From: Aliidiomarina sp.
GTDB lineage: Bacteria; Pseudomonadota; Gammaproteobacteria; Enterobacterales; Alteromonadaceae
Reading direction: 5' to 3'
Assembly: GCF_022565475.1 (NCBI RefSeq)
Contig: NZ_JAIUMR010000004.1
Location: forward strand, 132,557 to 196,556
Length of the DNA stretch: 64,000 nucleotides
Below the pieces are notes generated by a model. The model saw only the letters and a program-made list of their open reading frames with translations. It did not search any database and had not been told where the DNA came from. Within the stretch, counting starts at the first letter, position 1, and each line of letters begins with the position of its first letter. Position numbers and translations under genes: made by a program. Shown piece after piece: positions 8,912 through 18,413 of the stretch.

Positions 8912-11900
8912 TTACTCGGACTCCTTCGGTGGCCGCTGGCGCAAGATCAGGCTGTACATGACGGGCACCACAATCAACGTGAGTAATGTCGCAAAACCAA
9001 GGCCGAACATAATGGTCACCGCCATGCTGGCAAAAAACTCATCGAACAACAGCGGAATCATACCGACGATCGTCGTGACCGCGGCCATCATGACGGGGCG
9101 AACCCGGCTAACAGCCGCGTCGACCAGCGCTTGATAACCGGACTTGCCGCTACGCTCTTCGGTATTGACCTGCTCGAGTAAGACTATCCCGTTCTTAATT
9201 AACATACCGGTGAGCGACAGAATACCGAGCAGAGCCATGAAACTAAAGGCCTGATTGGTCAAGAGCAAGCCCAAGGTCACGCCAATAATCGACAATGGAA
9301 CTGTGGTCCAAATCACCACGGCTTTGCGCACAGAACTAAACAGCAGTACGGTAATAATGAACATGGCTAAATAGCCGAGCGGTATGGACGCAAATAGCGC
9401 GTTTTTGGCTTTGCTTGACGCTTCGTACTCACCTCCCCACTGCATTTCATAGCCCGGCGGTAACGCAATCGCTTCGATGTCGGCACGCACGCGTGCAAAC
9501 ATTTGTGCGGGCGTTTCCTCATGCATGGGATACGCATCGGCCATGACCGCAAGCGTACGTTTGCGATCGCGGCGGTGAATAATTTGCTCTTCCCAGGCGA
9601 GCGGCATGCTGTCGATCACTTGGGCCATCGGGATGTAGCGGTTCAACGCTGGGCTATAGACTTGAATGTCCTGCCATTGCTCAAGATAAACGCGCTCTTC
9701 TTCTGGGGCGCGGACGACGATCGGTAATAAATTGGTGCCATCACGATAGACGCCCACGCGCTTGCCTTGGAAATTAGCCAGAATTAGGTCATCAATATCC
9801 TGCTTGGTAATGCCGACTCGCCGTGCATGGGACTCGTTAAACTGCGGCCGTAAGACTTTACTGCGCTCACGCCAGTTGTCACGAATCAGATTTAGTCCTG
9901 GGTCAGCACGGAAGATGGCTTGCGCTTGCAATGACAGCTGGCGCAAAACGTCTGGATCCGAGCCGCTAAAACGAACTTCCACGGCGGCTTTGACCGGTGG
10001 ACCAATTTCCATCCGCCGCAGTTGCATGCGGGCATCGGGATGATGAGCCGTGAGTTGTTGTTGGGTTCTTGCAATCAAATTCGGCAAGACGTCCGGTGTC
10101 GTCGTACGGACAATGAGCTGGGCATAGTTTTCATGCTGCATTTCAACGATATAGGGCAGGGTAAAGCGCGGTGCGCCTTGACCGACGGTGCTGGCTACCT
10201 GCGTGACCTCGGGTTGTTGCAATAGCCATTGTTCCGCCTTGGCACTGTCGCTGGCTGTTGCCCGAATATCGGTCCCTTGTGGATACCAAAGATCCACATA
10301 AAATGCCGGTGTATTGGAACTGGGGAAGAAGCTTTGCTTCACTTGCGTGAAGCCAAGCAGGGCAAATACAAGCAGTCCGGTCATCAACACCATGGTGCCA
10401 ACCCGAAAACGCAACGCGAAGGCAAGCAAGCTACGGTAGCCGCGATAAATCCGATTACCGTACAACTCGGCATCGCTTGCTGCCGTCTTGATTCCTTTGC
10501 GGAACAGGCGGTCACCCAAAAACGGGATGAGCATTAAGGCGGTAAACCAGCTGAGTCCGAGTGACAATAACAACACCCAAAACAATGACCCTGCAAATTC
10601 ACCGGTGGCGTCTTTCGACAGCCCAATCGGGGCAAAAGCGAGAATCGCGATAACCGTTGCACCCAGTAATGGCCACGCATTTTGTCGCAGTACATGCTGC
10701 GCCGCGCGCAAGCGGCTTTGTCCACGCTGAACGCCAACGAGCATACCTTCGGTAATCACAATGGCATTGTCGACCAGCATTCCGAGGGCAATAATTAAGG
10801 CACCGAGGGATACCCGATGGAGGTTAATGCCCAACAGGTACATGAAAATAAAGGTGCCAAGAACGGTTAGAAGCAGCACGAAACCAATCAGGAAGCCACT
10901 GCGCAAACCCATGGTAAGTAAGAGCGCAACAATGACAATCACCACGGCTTGCGCCAAATTCAGCAAGAAGCCAGAGACGGAACGGTCTACTTCTTCCGGT
11001 TGGTTGTAAATAATATTCAGCTGCATACCAACTGGCGTGTTGGCTTCAAGTTCGGCAAGTCGCTGATTCAGAGCAGCACCCACCTCGACCACGTTGACAT
11101 TGCGAGCAAACGAGACACCAACCCAGAGTGAAGGCTGTTCATTAAAGCGCAACACGTGCGTTGGAATCGGTTGCAGCTGCCGATAAATGGTTGCCACATC
11201 GCCCAAGTAGATTTGCTCGCGAGCGCCTGGGTTACTGATAATAAGAGTGCTCAGTTGCTCAACGGAGGTGAATTCACCGCTGGTCTCAAAGCGAACGGCA
11301 TGATCACCTAGGCGCACACGTCCCGCATTGGATACGGTATTTTGGGTCGCTAACAATTCATAAATACGCTGCGGTGGTATACCGAGGTTGGCTAAACGAG
11401 CACGCGAAACTTCAGCAACGACTTGCTCTTGTTGCATGCCACTAATAATGACTTTAGCGACGCCTGGAACCAGCGCGAGCTCACGCCGTAGGTATTTGGC
11501 GTGGTCCTTGAGCGCCGGTAAATCATAACCGTCGCCCGTGAGGGCGAGCAGTACACCAAAGACGTCGGAGAAATCGTCTTTGACCATGACCGGTCCTGCT
11601 CCGGGAGGCAGGTTGCGGGATTGGTCGTTGACTTTACGGCGCAGTTCGTCCCAAATTTGCGGAATTTGATGAGAGCGATAGGTGTCTTTCACTTCCACCA
11701 TGATTTGCGACTGGCCGGGCATCGACGTGGAGGTGATATGGTCGATGTATTCCAATTCTTGCAAGGCGTTTTCTAACGGAACGGTGACTTCTTCCTCGAC
11801 CTGTTGCGCCGAAGCACCCGGGTAGGGGGTAATGACTAACGCCTGCTTAATGGTGAACTCAGGGTCTTCCAGACGTCCCAAGCTTTGCAGGGCAATGAAT

Positions 11901-11974
11901 CCGCCGATGAGCAGAATAAACAGTAAAATCCAAGAGGTCGTTGGTCGTTCGATACTATAGCGCGCAAGGTTCAT
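8912..11974 (-). CDS. RND efflux permease (AcrB/HAE1-like)
   Basis: This is the inner-membrane proton/drug antiporter subunit of a tripartite RND pump. At 1020 residues it is full length. The N-terminus (YSIERPTTSWILLF ... LEDPEF) and the TM4-region segment GALIIALGMLVDNAIV, with the Asp of the proton relay, are typical of the family, as is the C-terminal SLTGMLIKNGIVLLEQ. It lies 2 nt downstream of the adaptor gene on the same strand. It differs from the CusA-type pump at 2168-5875 and is more like hydrophobe/amphiphile exporters. No outer-membrane channel gene is adjacent, so it may use a shared TolC/OprM-type channel. The substrate is unknown. The gene ends 3 nt from the convergent lipoprotein gene. 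Confidence 0.9.
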   Translation of the reverse strand: MNLARYSIERPTTSWILLFILLIGGFIALQSLGRLEDPEFTIKQALVITPYPGASAQQVEEEVTVPLENALQELEYIDHITSTSMPGQSQIMVEVKDTYRSHQIPQIWDELRRKVNDQSRNLPPGAGPVMVKDDFSDVFGVLLALTGDGYDLPALKDHAKYLRRELALVPGVAKVIISGMQQEQVVAEVSRARLANLGIPPQRIYELLATQNTVSNAGRVRLGDHAVRFETSGEFTSVEQLSTLIISNPGAREQIYLGDVATIYRQLQPIPTHVLRFNEQPSLWVGVSFARNVNVVEVGAALNQRLAELEANTPVGMQLNIIYNQPEEVDRSVSGFLLNLAQAVVIVIVALLLTMGLRSGFLIGFVLLLTVLGTFIFMYLLGINLHRVSLGALIIALGMLVDNAIVITEGMLVGVQRGQSRLRAAQHVLRQNAWPLLGATVIAILAFAPIGLSKDATGEFAGSLFWVLLLSLGLSWFTALMLIPFLGDRLFRKGIKTAASDAELYGNRIYRGYRSLLAFALRFRVGTMVLMTGLLVFALLGFTQVKQSFFPSSNTPAFYVDLWYPQGTDIRATASDSAKAEQWLLQQPEVTQVASTVGQGAPRFTLPYIVEMQHENYAQLIVRTTTPDVLPNLIARTQQQLTAHHPDARMQLRRMEIGPPVKAAVEVRFSGSDPDVLRQLSLQAQAIFRADPGLNLIRDNWRERSKVLRPQFNESHARRVGITKQDIDDLILANFQGKRVGVYRDGTNLLPIVVRAPEEERVYLEQWQDIQVYSPALNRYIPMAQVIDSMPLAWEEQIIHRRDRKRTLAVMADAYPMHEETPAQMFARVRADIEAIALPPGYEMQWGGEYEASSKAKNALFASIPLGYLAMFIITVLLFSSVRKAVVIWTTVPLSIIGVTLGLLLTNQAFSFMALLGILSLTGMLIKNGIVLLEQVNTEERSGKSGYQALVDAAVSRVRPVMMAAVTTIVGMIPLLFDEFFASMAVTIMFGLGFATLLTLIVVPVMYSLILRQRPPKESE

Positions 11975-11976
11975 GC

Positions 11977-13089
11977 TTACAGTCCTCGCTCACGAATCCA
12001 TGGTCGCACCGTTTGTCCTTCGTGAAGTTGATGAACCCCCGCGATCACCACATGTTCTCCCGATTCGAGACCTTGTACGATGACGACGTCACTGCTCGTC
12101 GCGGCACCAATGGTGACCCGACGAGCGCTCAAGCGGCCGCGATTTTGCTGGGCATCCGGCGTATAAACCCAAACCATCCGTACCTGTTCGTCAAGCGCAG
12201 AACCCGGTGGCGAGAATAGCGCAGCAATGGGGACACTGATGCGCTGTTGCTCTTGTGGTAATACTTGGGCGGCGTCGATCACGACAGTCGCGGTCATACC
12301 CGGCAGAATATTACCTTCCGCAGGCTTGGGCAGGGTAAACACCACGCGATAGGTATTGGTTGCGGGGTCGGCAATGCGATCCCACTCGCGAATTTGCCCT
12401 TGATAGACATGGTTAGGCAATGAGTCGAAAATGATCTCGGGCTGGTAATCGGTATCGCGACGGACTTGTGAAAACAGGCGCTCTGGCACTTGAATGCTGA
12501 CATCAATCATGTCGTCGACGTGCAGGGTAACAACCGGTTGCTGTGGGCCGATGTTCTCAAATAACTCCACATGTAAATTGGCAATGACGCCATTAAATGG
12601 TGCGCGCAGGCGGGTATAGCCGAGATTGGCGCTGGCGGTATTGAGGTTGGCACGGGCCACCGCTAACTCCGCACTTGCTTCGTCGAATTGGGCTTGTGAA
12701 ATAACATTTTGGGTGATGAGTTGGGCCAGTCGATCATATTGGGCTTGCGCCAGTTCGGCCCGCGCGCGAGCCTGTGCGGCAGCGAGTTCATAGTCAGTTG
12801 GGTCGAGTGCTGCAATGAGGTCACCTTGTTGTACTTCATGACCTGGACGCCATGGCAGCTCAGTGACTTCGCCACCCACCCGAAAGGTTAGATCGGCCGT
12901 TTGCGTGGCGGCAACCACGGCTGGGAATCGACGGATTTCACTGTCAGCACTAGCGCCAACGGTAAGAAGCTGCACCGGGCGCGGTTGTTCGGCTACCTCG
13001 GTTTGAGGTGCCGGTGAACAGGCACTCAAGAAAAGAGCGGTGAGAACCCAACCATAGTGACGAGTTAAACGAGGGCGAGCTGGCGACAC
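11977..13089 (-). CDS. RND efflux periplasmic adaptor, lipoprotein (membrane-fusion protein)
   Basis: This is the periplasmic adaptor for the permease encoded 2 nt downstream. The longest frame starts at 13152, but a GTG at 13089 has a strong AAGGAG 6 nt upstream and directly begins a lipoprotein signal ending in LSAC, so that start is chosen (370 residues). Features are the lipoyl-like segment (LTFRVGGEVTELPWRPGHEVQQGD), an alpha-hairpin rich in Ala/Gln (about residues 85-130) and the second lipoyl half (YTRLRAPFNGVIANL). A LysR regulator gene diverges from it, with 146 AT-rich bases between. It is homologous in fold to, but not the partner of, the CusB-like protein. Confidence 0.88.
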   Translation of the reverse strand: MSPARPRLTRHYGWVLTALFLSACSPAPQTEVAEQPRPVQLLTVGASADSEIRRFPAVVAATQTADLTFRVGGEVTELPWRPGHEVQQGDLIAALDPTDYELAAAQARARAELAQAQYDRLAQLITQNVISQAQFDEASAELAVARANLNTASANLGYTRLRAPFNGVIANLHVELFENIGPQQPVVTLHVDDMIDVSIQVPERLFSQVRRDTDYQPEIIFDSLPNHVYQGQIREWDRIADPATNTYRVVFTLPKPAEGNILPGMTATVVIDAAQVLPQEQQRISVPIAALFSPPGSALDEQVRMVWVYTPDAQQNRGRLSARRVTIGAATSSDVVIVQGLESGEHVVIAGVHQLHEGQTVRPWIRERGL

Positions 13090-13235
13090 AGGACACTCCT
13101 TAAAATGCAGACGGTATTGGCAACAGCCGTGCCTGAACGTTAGCGAAAGCAATAAACCTAAGTATAGGGTGCAAAAATATAAAGTTATATTAAAATAAAT
13201 TAGTTGTTTTATTAAATTAAACTTAACGAGTTACT
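13090..13235. promoter_or_regulatory. Divergent promoter region between RND operon and LysR gene
   Basis: These 146 bases separate two divergent starts. The LysR-proximal half is very AT-rich (about 13175-13225). It contains an imperfect inverted repeat, AAGTTATATT at 13182-13191 against AATTAAACTT at 13215-13224 (8 of 10 complementary). LysR proteins typically bind such a shared region and control both their own gene and the divergent operon. Exact -10/-35 boxes are not assigned. Confidence 0.45.
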
Positions 13236-14129
13236 ATGAAAATTTGGCCATTACGGGTGCTTACCCAAGTTGTCGAAAGTGGCAGCTTACAAGCGGCGGC
13301 GAATACGCTGCATCGCACGGCACCGGCTTTGAGCTTAACGTTAAGTAAGCTTGAAGACGATGTCGGTTTTTCCATACTTGATCGCAGCGGCTATCGTTTG
13401 CAGCTGACGGCAGAGGGCCAACAGTTTTTGCGCCACGCTTATGAACTCTTGCGTCAGCATGACCGCTTGAACTCCGTGGTGGCGCAACTGCGCGACGGTG
13501 CTGAACCGCAACTCCATGTCGGTTACGATTATTCGTGTAATCCCGATTTGTTATTACCGGCCGTGCACCAAATTCAACACGCATTTCCGGTCACGGAAGT
13601 GCTCATCGCTGGGTATTCTCAGTTGCAAGCATTACAGCATGTGCGCGAAGGCCGAGTGGAACTGGCGCTGACACCTTGGTTGCCAACCTTCCAACAAATG
13701 GCCGACTTTGAAAGCTTACGCCTCGGTGAGTTTCAATTGGTTGTGGTGATGGCGCGGCGACTCGTCGAACAACATGGCATGCCGACCAGCCGCAATGCAC
13801 TCAGTGAAATTCCGCACTTGCTGCCAAAAGAGCTCAATATGGGCATTAGCCCAGAGCAAATTTATCGTTTATCGGGAAGTTCGCGACTGCGAGTGAACGA
13901 CGCTCACACCATGGTTCAGTTTTTGCGAGCGGGCGTTGGTTGGGGAGTTATTCCGCGCGATCTAGTCCGTCAGTCGTTGGTTAAAGGCGAGCTCGTCGAG
14001 GTCGACATCCCTGGTTTTCTTGATCATATTCACGCCGAAATCCACTTGGTCAAGTTGGCCAGTACGCAACTGGGCCCAGCCGGCACCTTATTATGGGAGA
14101 GCTTCATTGCTCAAGAGCATCACTGTTAG
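13236..14129 (+). CDS. LysR-family transcriptional regulator
   Basis: The N-terminal winged helix-turn-helix (about residues 1-60: LQAAANTLHRTAPALSLTLSKLE region followed by LDRSG) is typical of LysR. The C-terminal periplasmic-binding-like effector domain spans about 90-290. At 297 residues it is the usual length. It is transcribed divergently from the RND adaptor/permease operon, the classic arrangement for a regulator of that operon. The effector is unknown. It precedes chrA by 79 bases on the same strand, so co-regulation of chromate transport cannot be excluded. Confidence 0.87.
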   Translation: MKIWPLRVLTQVVESGSLQAAANTLHRTAPALSLTLSKLEDDVGFSILDRSGYRLQLTAEGQQFLRHAYELLRQHDRLNSVVAQLRDGAEPQLHVGYDYSCNPDLLLPAVHQIQHAFPVTEVLIAGYSQLQALQHVREGRVELALTPWLPTFQQMADFESLRLGEFQLVVVMARRLVEQHGMPTSRNALSEIPHLLPKELNMGISPEQIYRLSGSSRLRVNDAHTMVQFLRAGVGWGVIPRDLVRQSLVKGELVEVDIPGFLDHIHAEIHLVKLASTQLGPAGTLLWESFIAQEHHC

Positions 14130-14208
14130 ATGCACGTTTACTGAACGGTCACGGCGCAGACATAAAATTGCCATATAATAAGAAAGACTAAAAACTACGG
14201 AGCGACTT

Positions 14209-15534
14209 ATGTCTGAACACCAGACCACTCAGGCCACAGCAGCCGCCGAAAACAGCATTCCTTTTAGCGACGCATTGCGAATTTGGTGGAAAATCGGTCT
14301 ATTGAGCTTTGGTGGTCCAGCCGGACAAATCGCTTTGATGCATCGGTTGATTGTTGAAGAAAAGCAGTGGTTGAGTGAAGCGCGTTTTCTGCATGCCTTG
14401 AACTACTGCATGCTCTTACCGGGGCCAGAAGCACAGCAATTGGCGACCTACGTTGGTTGGTTACTGCATGGTGTCAAAGGTGGGCTGGTTGCTGGTTTAC
14501 TGTTTATCTTGCCCGGTGCAGTCATGATTTTGGGCCTGTCATGGGCGTATGTCTTGCTTGGCGACGTTGGCGCGGTTGAAGGTCTCTTGTTCGGTTTAAA
14601 AGCAGCGGTACTTGCCATTGTCGCCCAAGCTATGCTGAGGCTGTCGCAAAAGGCGCTTAAACATGGCGTTGCGGTTGGGCTTGCCGTTGCTGGCTTTCTT
14701 GCGTTGTTTGTTTTTTCTTTGCCCTTTCCACTCGTGGTCATTGGCGCCGGTGTGATTGGCTGGTTTCTGGCACGGCACTGGGACTCGCAAGCACCCGCCG
14801 CAGCGGATATTGATGTGGTTGTGCATCCCGGAACAAAACGGGCAGCAATTGTTGCTGCAGCGTTATGGCTAGGCACGCTGGTTGCCTTGTTACTGCTGGT
14901 TGGTGACGATTCGGTATGGACGCAAGTCGCGTTATTCTTTTCAAAACTTGCGGTGGTGACTTTCGGCGGTGCTTATGCCGTGCTGGCGTATGTTGCTCAG
15001 CAGGCGGTAGAAAACTACGGTTGGTTGAATCCGGGGGAAATGCTCGACGGTTTAGGCTTGGCCGAAACCACGCCAGGCCCATTGATTTTGATCACTCAAT
15101 TTGTCGGCTTTCTCGCAGGTTTCCGCGACGCCACGGGCATGCACCCCTTACTTGGGGCAACACTGGCGGCATTGCTGACCACGTGGGTGACATTTTTGCC
15201 CTGCTTTGTGTGGATCTTTGCGGGCGCGCCTTATGTTGAAAAACTTCGTGGGCAACCGCGCTTAAGTGCTGCACTTGGTGCGATTACCGCAGCTGTGGTC
15301 GGGGTGATTGCCAATCTCGCATTATGGTTTGCATTAAACTATTTATTCGCCGAACAACTGACCTTTAGCGGCTTCGGTATGCAGGTCTTGTTACCCGATC
15401 TGCGCAGTTTTGACATGTATGCCATGATCTTAACAGCCGCCGCATTATTGTTAATGTTTGGTCGGAAAGTCGGGCTGTTCCCGTTATTGGGCATGATGTC
15501 GGTAGCGGGGATTGGCGTTCAGTATTTCTTTTAA
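14209..15534 (+). CDS. chrA: Chromate transporter, long-chain (two CHR domains)
   Basis: This is an inner-membrane chromate-ion efflux family protein. The first CHR domain shows the signature SFGGPAGQIALMHR and LPGPEAQQLATYVGW. The second, from about residue 245, shows TFGGAYAVLAYVAQQAVE and GLAETTPGPLILITQFVGF. Each half has about five to six hydrophobic helices. Its length of 441 residues fits the bidomain LCHR class, and the two halves likely have opposite topology. CGGAG lies about 8 nt upstream of the ATG. A TATAAT at 14174-14179 could be its -10 box, though no good -35 is visible. With cusBA it adds to a metal-stress theme in the first 15 kb. Confidence 0.9.
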   Translation: MSEHQTTQATAAAENSIPFSDALRIWWKIGLLSFGGPAGQIALMHRLIVEEKQWLSEARFLHALNYCMLLPGPEAQQLATYVGWLLHGVKGGLVAGLLFILPGAVMILGLSWAYVLLGDVGAVEGLLFGLKAAVLAIVAQAMLRLSQKALKHGVAVGLAVAGFLALFVFSLPFPLVVIGAGVIGWFLARHWDSQAPAAADIDVVVHPGTKRAAIVAAALWLGTLVALLLLVGDDSVWTQVALFFSKLAVVTFGGAYAVLAYVAQQAVENYGWLNPGEMLDGLGLAETTPGPLILITQFVGFLAGFRDATGMHPLLGATLAALLTTWVTFLPCFVWIFAGAPYVEKLRGQPRLSAALGAITAAVVGVIANLALWFALNYLFAEQLTFSGFGMQVLLPDLRSFDMYAMILTAAALLLMFGRKVGLFPLLGMMSVAGIGVQYFF

Positions 15535-15630
15535 CACCAAGAGTTGGCAAAACTTTGCGTTAGGTCATTGCACCGGCGCCCAGCTCCCGCTACTATTTTT
15601 CAATCGCAGTGAACACAGTGAAGTTATCGT

Positions 15631-17139
15631 TTGGCACATTTAAAGGATTTTTATCACGCACTCATTCACGCTCTGAAAAACCTGATTCCGATTATTGCGG
15701 TCGTTTTGGTTTTTCAGGCGTTGGTCTTACGTACTGTTCCTGACAATAGCGTCAGCATGGCCATTGGTATTGGCATTGTCGCCATTGGTGTGGCGCTGTT
15801 CTTGCAAGGCCTCGAACTGAGTATCTTTCCGGTCGGCAAAAGTTTATCGAATCAGTTTGCTCGTAAAGGCTCGGTGCCCATTCTTCTTGCGTTCGGTTTT
15901 GCGCTTGGTTTTTCTGCGGTTGTCGCAGAGCCAGCGCTCATTGCCGTGGCGCAACAAGCGCAAGACATTAGCGGTGGCCGCATTGACGCGCTGACATTGC
16001 GTTTGATTGTCGCCACGTCCGTTGGTTTGGTGGTTGCGCTTGGGGTCTTTCGAACCATTTTTGGTTATCCATTACAGTGGTTCATGATTATTGGCTACAT
16101 TTTGGTTGTAATTGTGACCTATTTCGCGCCAGAAGAAATTGTTGGTTTAGCGTATGACTCGGGTGGGGTGACCACCAATATTGTTACTGTGCCATTAATT
16201 GCTGCGCTCGGAATTGGTCTCGCATCCTCGATTCGGGGGCGCAATCCACTCATTGACGGTTTCGGCTTAGTTGCGTTAGCGGTCATGGTGCCGATGATCT
16301 CCGTGCAAGTGTACGGCATTATTGTCTTCAGTGGCGCCGAGCCAGATATCACAGCGGAAATGGTGATGAGTGCAGACACCCAAGTAGCGACTGGGTTTTT
16401 AGCCGCTTTGATGGATCTGCTCGAAATGTTCCGAGACGTTCTACCAATTATCATTACCATTCTCTTTTTCCAATACCTGATTTTACGCCGACCATTGGCA
16501 AACCCTCGGCGAGTACTCCTTGGTTTCCTGTTGGTTATTTTTGGGCTCTATGCGTTTGTAGTTGGCCTCAAACTCGGTTTGTTTCCGATTGGTACGGCCA
16601 TGGCTGAGCAGCTGATTCAGCGTGACGGTTTCGTTTTTATTTACTTATTTGCTTTTGCTATTGGCTTTGCCACCACCATGGCGGAGCCGGCATTGATCGC
16701 GGTTGGCCAGCAAGCGGAAGAAGCTGCCGATGGAAAATTGAACGGCAACGTCATTCGTCTCCTTGTTGCGGTTGGCGTCGCCATTGGCATAACCATTGGT
16801 GTGCACCGAATTATTACCGGTGGCTCGATGCATTATTATGTCATGGGTGGCTATGTCATCGTGATTGCGCTGACGGTGTTTGCTCCGAAATATATTATTG
16901 CTTTGGCGTACGATTTAGGTGGTGTCACCACCTCGGAAGTCACAGTGCCGCTAGTTACCGCACTCGGCATCGGTTTAGCCACCCACATTGAAGGTCGTAA
17001 TGTTCTGATTGACGGTTTTGGTTTAATAGCATTTGCATCGATTTTCCCCATTGTTACGGTAATGGGCTATGCAATTATTGCGCAAGCAGTCACGGCTTGG
17101 CGAGAGCGAGCTGAGGCGGCAGAAACAGAGGGGTCGTAG
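15631..17139 (+). CDS. DUF1538 membrane protein (two tandem DUF1538 halves)
   Basis: A polytopic inner-membrane protein of 502 residues. The two halves (about 1-235 and 265-495) are clearly homologous: both contain AEPALIAVxQQA, a run of the type LAYDxGGVTTxxVTVPL and ALGIGLAxxIxGRNxLIDGFGL. This internal duplication suggests a transporter-like pseudo-twofold fold. The first possible start is a TTG at 15631, since an in-frame TGA lies four codons upstream; no strong Shine-Dalgarno is visible. It heads an operon with a PII-like gene 1 nt downstream and a CBS gene next. DUF1538 has no established substrate that I can state. Confidence 0.85.
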   Translation: MAHLKDFYHALIHALKNLIPIIAVVLVFQALVLRTVPDNSVSMAIGIGIVAIGVALFLQGLELSIFPVGKSLSNQFARKGSVPILLAFGFALGFSAVVAEPALIAVAQQAQDISGGRIDALTLRLIVATSVGLVVALGVFRTIFGYPLQWFMIIGYILVVIVTYFAPEEIVGLAYDSGGVTTNIVTVPLIAALGIGLASSIRGRNPLIDGFGLVALAVMVPMISVQVYGIIVFSGAEPDITAEMVMSADTQVATGFLAALMDLLEMFRDVLPIIITILFFQYLILRRPLANPRRVLLGFLLVIFGLYAFVVGLKLGLFPIGTAMAEQLIQRDGFVFIYLFAFAIGFATTMAEPALIAVGQQAEEAADGKLNGNVIRLLVAVGVAIGITIGVHRIITGGSMHYYVMGGYVIVIALTVFAPKYIIALAYDLGGVTTSEVTVPLVTALGIGLATHIEGRNVLIDGFGLIAFASIFPIVTVMGYAIIAQAVTAWRERAEAAETEGS

Positions 17140-17140
17140 C

Positions 17141-17506
17141 ATGAAATTTTCAGCATTGGTGGCCATTGTGCCAGAAGAGCTTGAGCAGGAATCGATTGAT
17201 GCCGCGCGCGAGCAAGGCGCTGGTGGTATGACGGTGATGTCGGGACGTGGAATTAGTAACACGGCGAAGAAATCGTTTTTTGGCATGAGTTATGATGGTA
17301 GTCAGAAAGTCTTACTGATGGTGCTTGAAAAAGGACTGTCACTGCACGTGATGAAGGCGATTCAAAAGGTAATTATGCCGGATGAGCGCGATTCTCAAGG
17401 CATGGTGTTTACCGTGCCGTTAGAGCACCTCGGCGGTATTGATATGTCGCAATTAGAGAAATTTGAACAACATTTAGCTGAGCAGTCAGTGAAAGAAACT
17501 TTGTAA
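17141..17506 (+). CDS. PII-like signalling protein
   Basis: A 121-residue protein of the PII (GlnB/GlnK-like) superfamily. The frame is open from 17069, but the ATG at 17141 follows GAGGGG and gives the usual PII length. MKFSALVAIVPEEL forms the first strand, GRGISNTAKKSFFG would be the T-loop region, and QKVLLMVLEKG the following strand. The uridylylated Tyr context of true GlnB is absent, so it is a divergent member. One base separates it from the DUF1538 gene, which suggests it binds and gates that membrane protein as GlnK gates AmtB. That role is inference. Confidence 0.8.
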   Translation: MKFSALVAIVPEELEQESIDAAREQGAGGMTVMSGRGISNTAKKSFFGMSYDGSQKVLLMVLEKGLSLHVMKAIQKVIMPDERDSQGMVFTVPLEHLGGIDMSQLEKFEQHLAEQSVKETL

Positions 17507-17535
17507 TCGGTTCAAGGGAAAGCAGGAGCACAGTC

Positions 17536-17922
17536 ATGCAAGTCAAAGACGTGATGATTAAAGACGTGGTAACCATCTCGCCGTTTGCGAAACTTCGCGA
17601 GGCGTTAAGTTTATTAAAAAGTAAAAACATTAAGTCGCTGGTGGTTGAGAAACAAAGTGATAGCGATGCATATGGCTTAATTACATACACCAATGTCTTA
17701 AAAACGGTGATCGCAGAGGATGGTGATATTGATTTGCTCAATGTCTACGATATTTGCGCAAAACCAGCGTTAGCGGTAGGCGCGAGTTTGTCGTTAAAGC
17801 AGTGTGCTGCGATGATGGTGCAACAGCATGTGAAACGCTTATTGGTGCTGAAAGACAATGAGTTGGAAGGCTTTGTGACCATGGATGATATCATGGGCGA
17901 ACTATTGAAGAAGGTTGACTAA
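17536..17922 (+). CDS. CBS-domain pair protein
   Basis: 128 residues made almost entirely of two CBS motifs (about 5-60 and 70-125). The first starts VKDVMIKDVVTISPFAKLREALSLL and the second ends FVTMDDIMGELL, both typical. CBS pairs bind adenosyl ligands such as AMP, ATP or SAM and regulate partner proteins. The gene lies 29 bases after the PII-like gene and overlaps the next gene by one base (TAATG). With PII it gives the DUF1538 membrane protein two candidate nucleotide-sensing modules. The ligand is unknown. Confidence 0.87.
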   Translation: MQVKDVMIKDVVTISPFAKLREALSLLKSKNIKSLVVEKQSDSDAYGLITYTNVLKTVIAEDGDIDLLNVYDICAKPALAVGASLSLKQCAAMMVQQHVKRLLVLKDNELEGFVTMDDIMGELLKKVD

Positions 17923-18413
17923 TGGCGAGCCTTTACTTCTTCCACGGACTGGAAAGTGGCCCGCATGGGCAGAAATATCATTTACTGAAAAGCGAGTTTC
18001 CGGAGCTGGAATCGCCAGACTTTCAAGGGATGGACTTAGAGCAGCGACTCGCGAAAGCAGAAGAAGTCACTCGAGGGCAACATGGCTTAGTGCTGGTAGG
18101 TTCTTCGTTTGGTGGGCTGTTAGCGGCACGCTTGTACAGTCTCTTTCCAGAGCGAATTAAAGCCTTGGTATTGCTCGCGCCGGCGGTGCATACCGAAGAG
18201 GGTGAGCGCGTCACGGAATTACCGTCACAGCAGCGCGTACGGGTGATTCACGGTCTTGCCGACAAAGTAGTTCCCTACGATAAAGTCGTTTCTTTTTGTA
18301 AGCGTTTCGGCGTTCCGCTGATTACGGTTGATGACGAACATCGATTAGCCAGCGAAACGGCTCAGCAAACAATTTTATCTGCTGTTCAAGAAGTGTATAA
18401 TGCCCAATTTTAA
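17922..18413 (+). CDS. Small alpha/beta hydrolase (YqiA-like)
   Basis: 163 residues. YFFHGLESGP gives the oxyanion-hole HG near the N-terminus, GSSFGG near residue 60 is the nucleophile elbow, and the loop HGLADKVVPYDK supplies the acidic residue, with DDEH as the likely catalytic His region near the end. Size and motifs match YqiA-type esterases. It starts on the stop codon of the CBS gene and its own stop overlaps the next start (TAATG), indicating tight translational coupling. The substrate is unknown. Confidence 0.78.
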   Translation: MASLYFFHGLESGPHGQKYHLLKSEFPELESPDFQGMDLEQRLAKAEEVTRGQHGLVLVGSSFGGLLAARLYSLFPERIKALVLLAPAVHTEEGERVTELPSQQRVRVIHGLADKVVPYDKVVSFCKRFGVPLITVDDEHRLASETAQQTILSAVQEVYNAQF